NCBI RefSeq assembly: GCF_001457035.1
Contig: NZ_KQ758618.1
Coordinates: 1-64,000, forward strand
Direction of reading: 5' to 3'
From: Fictibacillus enclensis
Lineage (GTDB): Bacteria; Bacillota; Bacilli; Bacillales; Fictibacillaceae
DNA: 64,000 bases
Positions 60,909 through 64,000 of this stretch are shown here, piece by piece. The first letter of the stretch is position 1, and the number at the start of each line of letters is the position of its first letter. Under the pieces are notes generated by a model. It saw only the letters and a list, made by a program, of their open reading frames with translations. It did not search any database and was not told the DNA's origin. The translations under genes were made by a program, and so were the position numbers.

Positions 60909-61930
60909 TTAATCAAGTATATCGGTTAGTTTCTCCCCGCCAATTTGAAGTGACATACAATGATGAGTCTCTTCAAACGGATTATGTGGTCGTTCGCCCT
61001 ACACACTTATCCATTTGCGCTGCGGATCAGCGGTATTACACAGGCACCCGCGGAAAACAGACCATGGCCAAAAAATTACCGATGGCTTTGATTCACGAAG
61101 GGATCGGCAAGGTCGTGTATGATGCAAAAGGGGAATTCAAAACAGGAACTCCGGTTGTTATGGTTCCCAATATACCGACTGAAGAAGATGACATTATTGC
61201 AGAAAACTATTTAAGATCCAGTAAGTTTCGTTCCAGCGGTTATGACGGTTTTATGCAGGACTATGTTTTTCTTAAAAGAGACAGGCTGGTGCAGCTTCCG
61301 GAAGACATGAGCCCTCATGTGGCTGCTTTTATCGAGTTGATTACCATTACCATGCACGCGCTCGTACGTTTTGAACAGAAGGCACACAGCAGAAGGGATA
61401 CGTTTGGCGTATGGGGAGACGGCAACCTTGGATTTATTTCGGCTCTCATTCTCAAAAAGCGTTACCCGAACAGCAAGATCTATTTGTTTGGAAAAACCAA
61501 ATATAAGATGGAACACTTTTCCTTTATTGATGAAGCGTATAATATTGACGAAATTCCTGAGGATGTCCGTATTGACCATGCATTTGAATGTGCAGGCGGC
61601 AAAGGGAGCCAGGACGCGATTAATCAAATCATTGACTACATCCATCCGGAAGGTTCCATTGCGATCCTCGGAGTTTCCGAATATCCTGTAGAAATCAATA
61701 CCCGTATGATCCTGGAAAAAGGGTTGACTGTTATTGGAAGCAGCCGAAGCGGCAAAGCCGACTTTGTCAACACCGTTGAATTTATGAAAGAGATTCCGGA
61801 AGTCGTGGAGTACCTCGAGTTGCTGGTTGGTTCAGTGCACGAAGTACGTACGATTCAGGATATCATCGATGCGTTTGAGAAGGATTTGACAACATCTTGG
61901 GGAAAAACAATTATGGAGTGGAAAATCTAA
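60905..61930 (+). CDS. tarJ: Ribulose-5-phosphate reductase
   Basis: The 341-residue MDR protein overlaps tarI by the ATGA junction. It has the zinc-binding [12 protein letters not shown] region, HEGIGKV near 60, and the [13 protein letters not shown] cofactor motif. It reduces ribulose-5-phosphate to ribitol-5-phosphate with NADPH, which TarI then activates. The pair is diagnostic of a poly(ribitol phosphate) wall teichoic acid, as in B. subtilis W23 and S. aureus. Confidence 0.92.
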   Translation: MINQVYRLVSPRQFEVTYNDESLQTDYVVVRPTHLSICAADQRYYTGTRGKQTMAKKLPMALIHEGIGKVVYDAKGEFKTGTPVVMVPNIPTEEDDIIAENYLRSSKFRSSGYDGFMQDYVFLKRDRLVQLPEDMSPHVAAFIELITITMHALVRFEQKAHSRRDTFGVWGDGNLGFISALILKKRYPNSKIYLFGKTKYKMEHFSFIDEAYNIDEIPEDVRIDHAFECAGGKGSQDAINQIIDYIHPEGSIAILGVSEYPVEINTRMILEKGLTVIGSSRSGKADFVNTVEFMKEIPEVVEYLELLVGSVHEVRTIQDIIDAFEKDLTTSWGKTIMEWKI

Positions 61931-61977
61931 TTGAATATCTTTCCCTGCCATAAAAAAATGAAAGGGGAGGATGGAAA

Positions 61978-63141
61978 ATGTCATTCTTGAAATTGCTGCC
62001 CACCATAGCAGTCAAGCAATTTATCCGTGTGATCTTCTTCCTCTGTTCCGTCCTCTTTCCATTAAAAATGAACAAGGTTACCTTTGCGTCTTATCGATCC
62101 GATAAGCTTACGGGTAATCTTGCTTACGTTTATAAAGAGATTCAACGAACCAGGAAGCAGCAATATGATACGTTTTTCTTATTAAAGAAGTTCGATTTCT
62201 CATTTGCAGGGAAACTGGATTACGTGTTGCACATGATTAAGGCCAGCTATCATCTGGCGACTTCCAAATATTTTTTTATTGATGACTATTACTTTCCGGT
62301 TTATTGCATCAAGCCAAGAAAAGGATCGGAAATCATACAGTTATGGCATGCGGCCGGTGCGTTTAAAAAGTTTGGTTACAGTACGATTGACAACTCGTTT
62401 GGCCCGAGCCGAAAGTATTTGGAGCATGTGAAGATCCATTCGAACTATTCAAAGGTGGCCGTCAGCTCATCAGAGGTTATTCCATATTATGCGGAAGCGT
62501 TTGATATGGAAGAAGAGAAAATCAAGCCATGGGGCGTGCCGAGAACGGATTACTTCTTCATGAAAGATAAGCATGCGAAGGTGAAGAACCGTTTTTATGA
62601 AAAATACCCGCAGCTGAAGAACAAGAAATTGCTCCTTTATGCGCCGACCTTTCGGGGAAAGAGCCATTACCAGGATCAATTTGAATGCCCGATCCATTTT
62701 GGAGCAATGCAAAAGGTACTGGGAGACGAGTATGCCCTGCTTGTGCATTTGCATCCGTATATTACAACCCCGGTGACGATTGAGCCTTCTGTCGAGCAAT
62801 TTGTATTTGAAATCAAACAGGACTTTACCATCAATGAATTAATGATTATTTCAGATCTCCTGATTACAGATTATTCGTCCGTTATCTTTGAATACAGCCT
62901 GCTGGGGCGTCCAATCGCATTTTTTGCAACGGATTTGGAAGAATATAAATCTGAACGAAACTTTTATTATGTTTACCAGTCTTTTATCCCTGGCCCGTTT
63001 TTTAATGAAACCGTGGCGCTTGGGAATTGGATTAAGCAGGGTGAGTATGATTATCAAAAAATCAATGCCTTCAGAGATCGATTCTTTGACTATGCGGATG
63101 GCAAAGCCGCTGAACGCTTAGTAAACGCGATTATGAAATAA
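61978..63141 (+). CDS. CDP-glycerol/CDP-ribitol glycerophosphotransferase family protein
   Basis: The 387-residue protein has the family blocks IIQLWHAAGAFKKFGYST, PWGVPRTDYFF, LLYAPTFRGKS, a VHLHPYI segment (catalytic His) and LLITDYSSVIFEYSLLGRP. It has the length and short N-terminus of TagB/TarB or TarK-type primases rather than the longer polymerases. It would add the first polyol phosphate units to the lipid-linked linkage disaccharide on the cytoplasmic face of the membrane. AAAGGGGAGGATGG precedes the ATG. Coregulated with tarIJ, 47 nt downstream of tarJ. Confidence 0.85.
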   Translation: MSFLKLLPTIAVKQFIRVIFFLCSVLFPLKMNKVTFASYRSDKLTGNLAYVYKEIQRTRKQQYDTFFLLKKFDFSFAGKLDYVLHMIKASYHLATSKYFFIDDYYFPVYCIKPRKGSEIIQLWHAAGAFKKFGYSTIDNSFGPSRKYLEHVKIHSNYSKVAVSSSEVIPYYAEAFDMEEEKIKPWGVPRTDYFFMKDKHAKVKNRFYEKYPQLKNKKLLLYAPTFRGKSHYQDQFECPIHFGAMQKVLGDEYALLVHLHPYITTPVTIEPSVEQFVFEIKQDFTINELMIISDLLITDYSSVIFEYSLLGRPIAFFATDLEEYKSERNFYYVYQSFIPGPFFNETVALGNWIKQGEYDYQKINAFRDRFFDYADGKAAERLVNAIMK

Positions 63142-63196
63142 AAGCATTCATTCGATTTGATACGGCAGAAATGAGGAATAGATTGGAGTTCAGTAA

Positions 63197-64000
63197 ATGA
63201 TTACGAGGGTTAAAAGAAAACTGAGAAGGATGCTGGGCAGAAATAATAACCAGCAGCAGCAACTTCCTGACCAGGATTTAATAATTAATGACAAGCACGT
63301 TATCATAAAAAAAGACAAGTTGGAACCCACCCTTCCTCTCATAAAGGAAATGGCAGGTGTCAGAGATAATTTAGTGCCCAGACGGAAGATTACCCATCTA
63401 TCCTTTACGGGGCCAGTAATGAAAATCAAAGGTTATTATTACTTGGATAATATTCCTATTCACGAAGATGATTATGTAAAAAAAAGATTGATACTGGTCA
63501 ATAAGAAGAACCTGCCGGACATCCATATTCCATTGCAGGATATAAAAATTGACGCATTGCACATGAATGAAACGATCAGTGAGGATTATAAATGGGCTGG
63601 CTTTCAGGGGGAAATTAATTTTTCCCGCATTGAGCTGGGGAACAAGCCGCTGATTGATTCCGAATATACGTTTTATATCGAAATCGAAATGAATGTCCCT
63701 GGACAAGATTTGGTAAGGAAAAGGTATCCGCTTGGAAATATCGAGTCCTTTTTACCGAATGGTTTTTATTCTGCAAAAATGGAGTACTTCTCTGCAAGAA
63801 GACACTTGAAATACAACCTTTTGGCCACGTATGACCGGGAAGTAAAAACACTGAAATTGGTTTCGTCCAAATTGAAGGATTTTGATCCGGCAGAGCTTGA
63901 TATGGATGAAGCGATCAGAAGAACGCCATTTTACCGATTCTTTTATTCCAAAGTGTTCAAGCAAATTTATAACTTTTGCTGCCTCTTCCCGATCAAGGAG
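63197..64000 (+). CDS. Teichoic acid polymerase-type glycerophosphotransferase (partial, N-terminus)
   Basis: A frame opens at ATG 63197 (GGAG 8 nt upstream) and runs unbroken for 268 codons to the window edge. The first part is basic (ITRVKRKLRRMLGRNNNQQQ). A beta-rich domain follows (HLSFTGPVMKIKGYYYL, later FQGEINFSRIELGNKP and FYIEIEMNV), and the last residues (FYRFFYSKVFKQIYN, then LFPIKE) match the start of the glycerophosphotransferase core. An N-terminal extension of this kind is found in TagF/TarL/TarF-type polymerases. The catalytic part lies beyond the window. Confidence 0.75.
   Translation, partial: MITRVKRKLRRMLGRNNNQQQQLPDQDLIINDKHVIIKKDKLEPTLPLIKEMAGVRDNLVPRRKITHLSFTGPVMKIKGYYYLDNIPIHEDDYVKKRLILVNKKNLPDIHIPLQDIKIDALHMNETISEDYKWAGFQGEINFSRIELGNKPLIDSEYTFYIEIEMNVPGQDLVRKRYPLGNIESFLPNGFYSAKMEYFSARRHLKYNLLATYDREVKTLKLVSSKLKDFDPAELDMDEAIRRTPFYRFFYSKVFKQIYNFCCLFPIKE

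Noticed and set aside
1-64000. CRISPR arrays, prophage, intact insertion sequences and tRNA genes
   Set aside because: No spaced direct repeats of CRISPR type, no transposase and no tRNA cloverleaf were seen; the only mobile-element trace is the integrase remnant near 561-815.

Overview
The window comes from a low-to-moderate GC Gram-positive, endospore-forming-type bacterium of the Bacillaceae. The evidence is a Bacillus-type 5S rRNA, strong AGGAGG-like ribosome binding sites with many GTG/TTG starts, perfect CcpA cre boxes, a SAM-I (S-box) riboswitch, a lipoteichoic acid synthase, a tarI-tarJ ribitol teichoic acid locus and large secreted subtilases. The genus cannot be fixed by eye; Fictibacillus or a related Bacillus is a guess. 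There is no prophage, CRISPR array or intact insertion sequence.

Layout. 1-285: the end of an rRNA operon (5S gene and terminator). 286-1216: a graveyard of fused remnants (butanediol dehydrogenase, tyrosine recombinase, LysR regulator). 1292-10679: the most distinctive block, a sugar-alcohol catabolic locus. It holds an FGGY ribulokinase-family kinase, an SDR polyol dehydrogenase, a divergent DeoR repressor, an erythritol/L-threitol-type zinc dehydrogenase, an RbtT/DalT/CsbX-type permease, an RpiB-like isomerase, DhaK, DhaL and a GlpX bisphosphatase. A repeated operator-like sequence lies at the SDR, deoR and operon promoters, and a perfect cre box lies downstream of the operon promoter. The parts fit tetritol and/or pentitol breakdown to erythrose-4-phosphate or pentulose-5-phosphate, with GlpX possibly acting as a sedoheptulose bisphosphatase.

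10975-19591: an APC amino acid permease, an SgrR-like regulator divergent from an MFS exporter, a MarR/DUF3147 pair with a perfect palindromic operator, a flavin reductase divergent from an ArsR-type regulator, an MmcQ/YjbR protein and an M20 dipeptidase. 19600-21900: small genes and decayed ones (a Cys-rich 45-residue protein, a truncated lipoprotein, a broken peptidoglycan-binding protein). 21973-33410: cell-envelope and secreted enzymes (FtsW, VanZ-like, SGNH hydrolase, L,D-transpeptidase, M14 carboxypeptidase, a YfkN-like nucleotidase). 33561-41711: metabolic enzymes and transporters, including an alpha/beta hydrolase behind a SAM riboswitch and a frameshifted BASS transporter. 41955-49991: a two-component system, LTA synthase, an acyltransferase, an AraC pseudogene, a hydrolase, DUF975 and YflT-like proteins.

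50178-57270: two secreted subtilisin-family proteases followed by an NlpC/P60 wall hydrolase with four peptidoglycan-binding repeats. 57510-64000: UDP-GlcNAc 2-epimerase, an acyltransferase and the tarI-tarJ-glycerophosphotransferase operon for wall teichoic acid, running off the right edge. Two genes carry apparent single-base frameshifts in homopolymers (near 5048 and 40534-40536); these may be real mutations or sequence errors.
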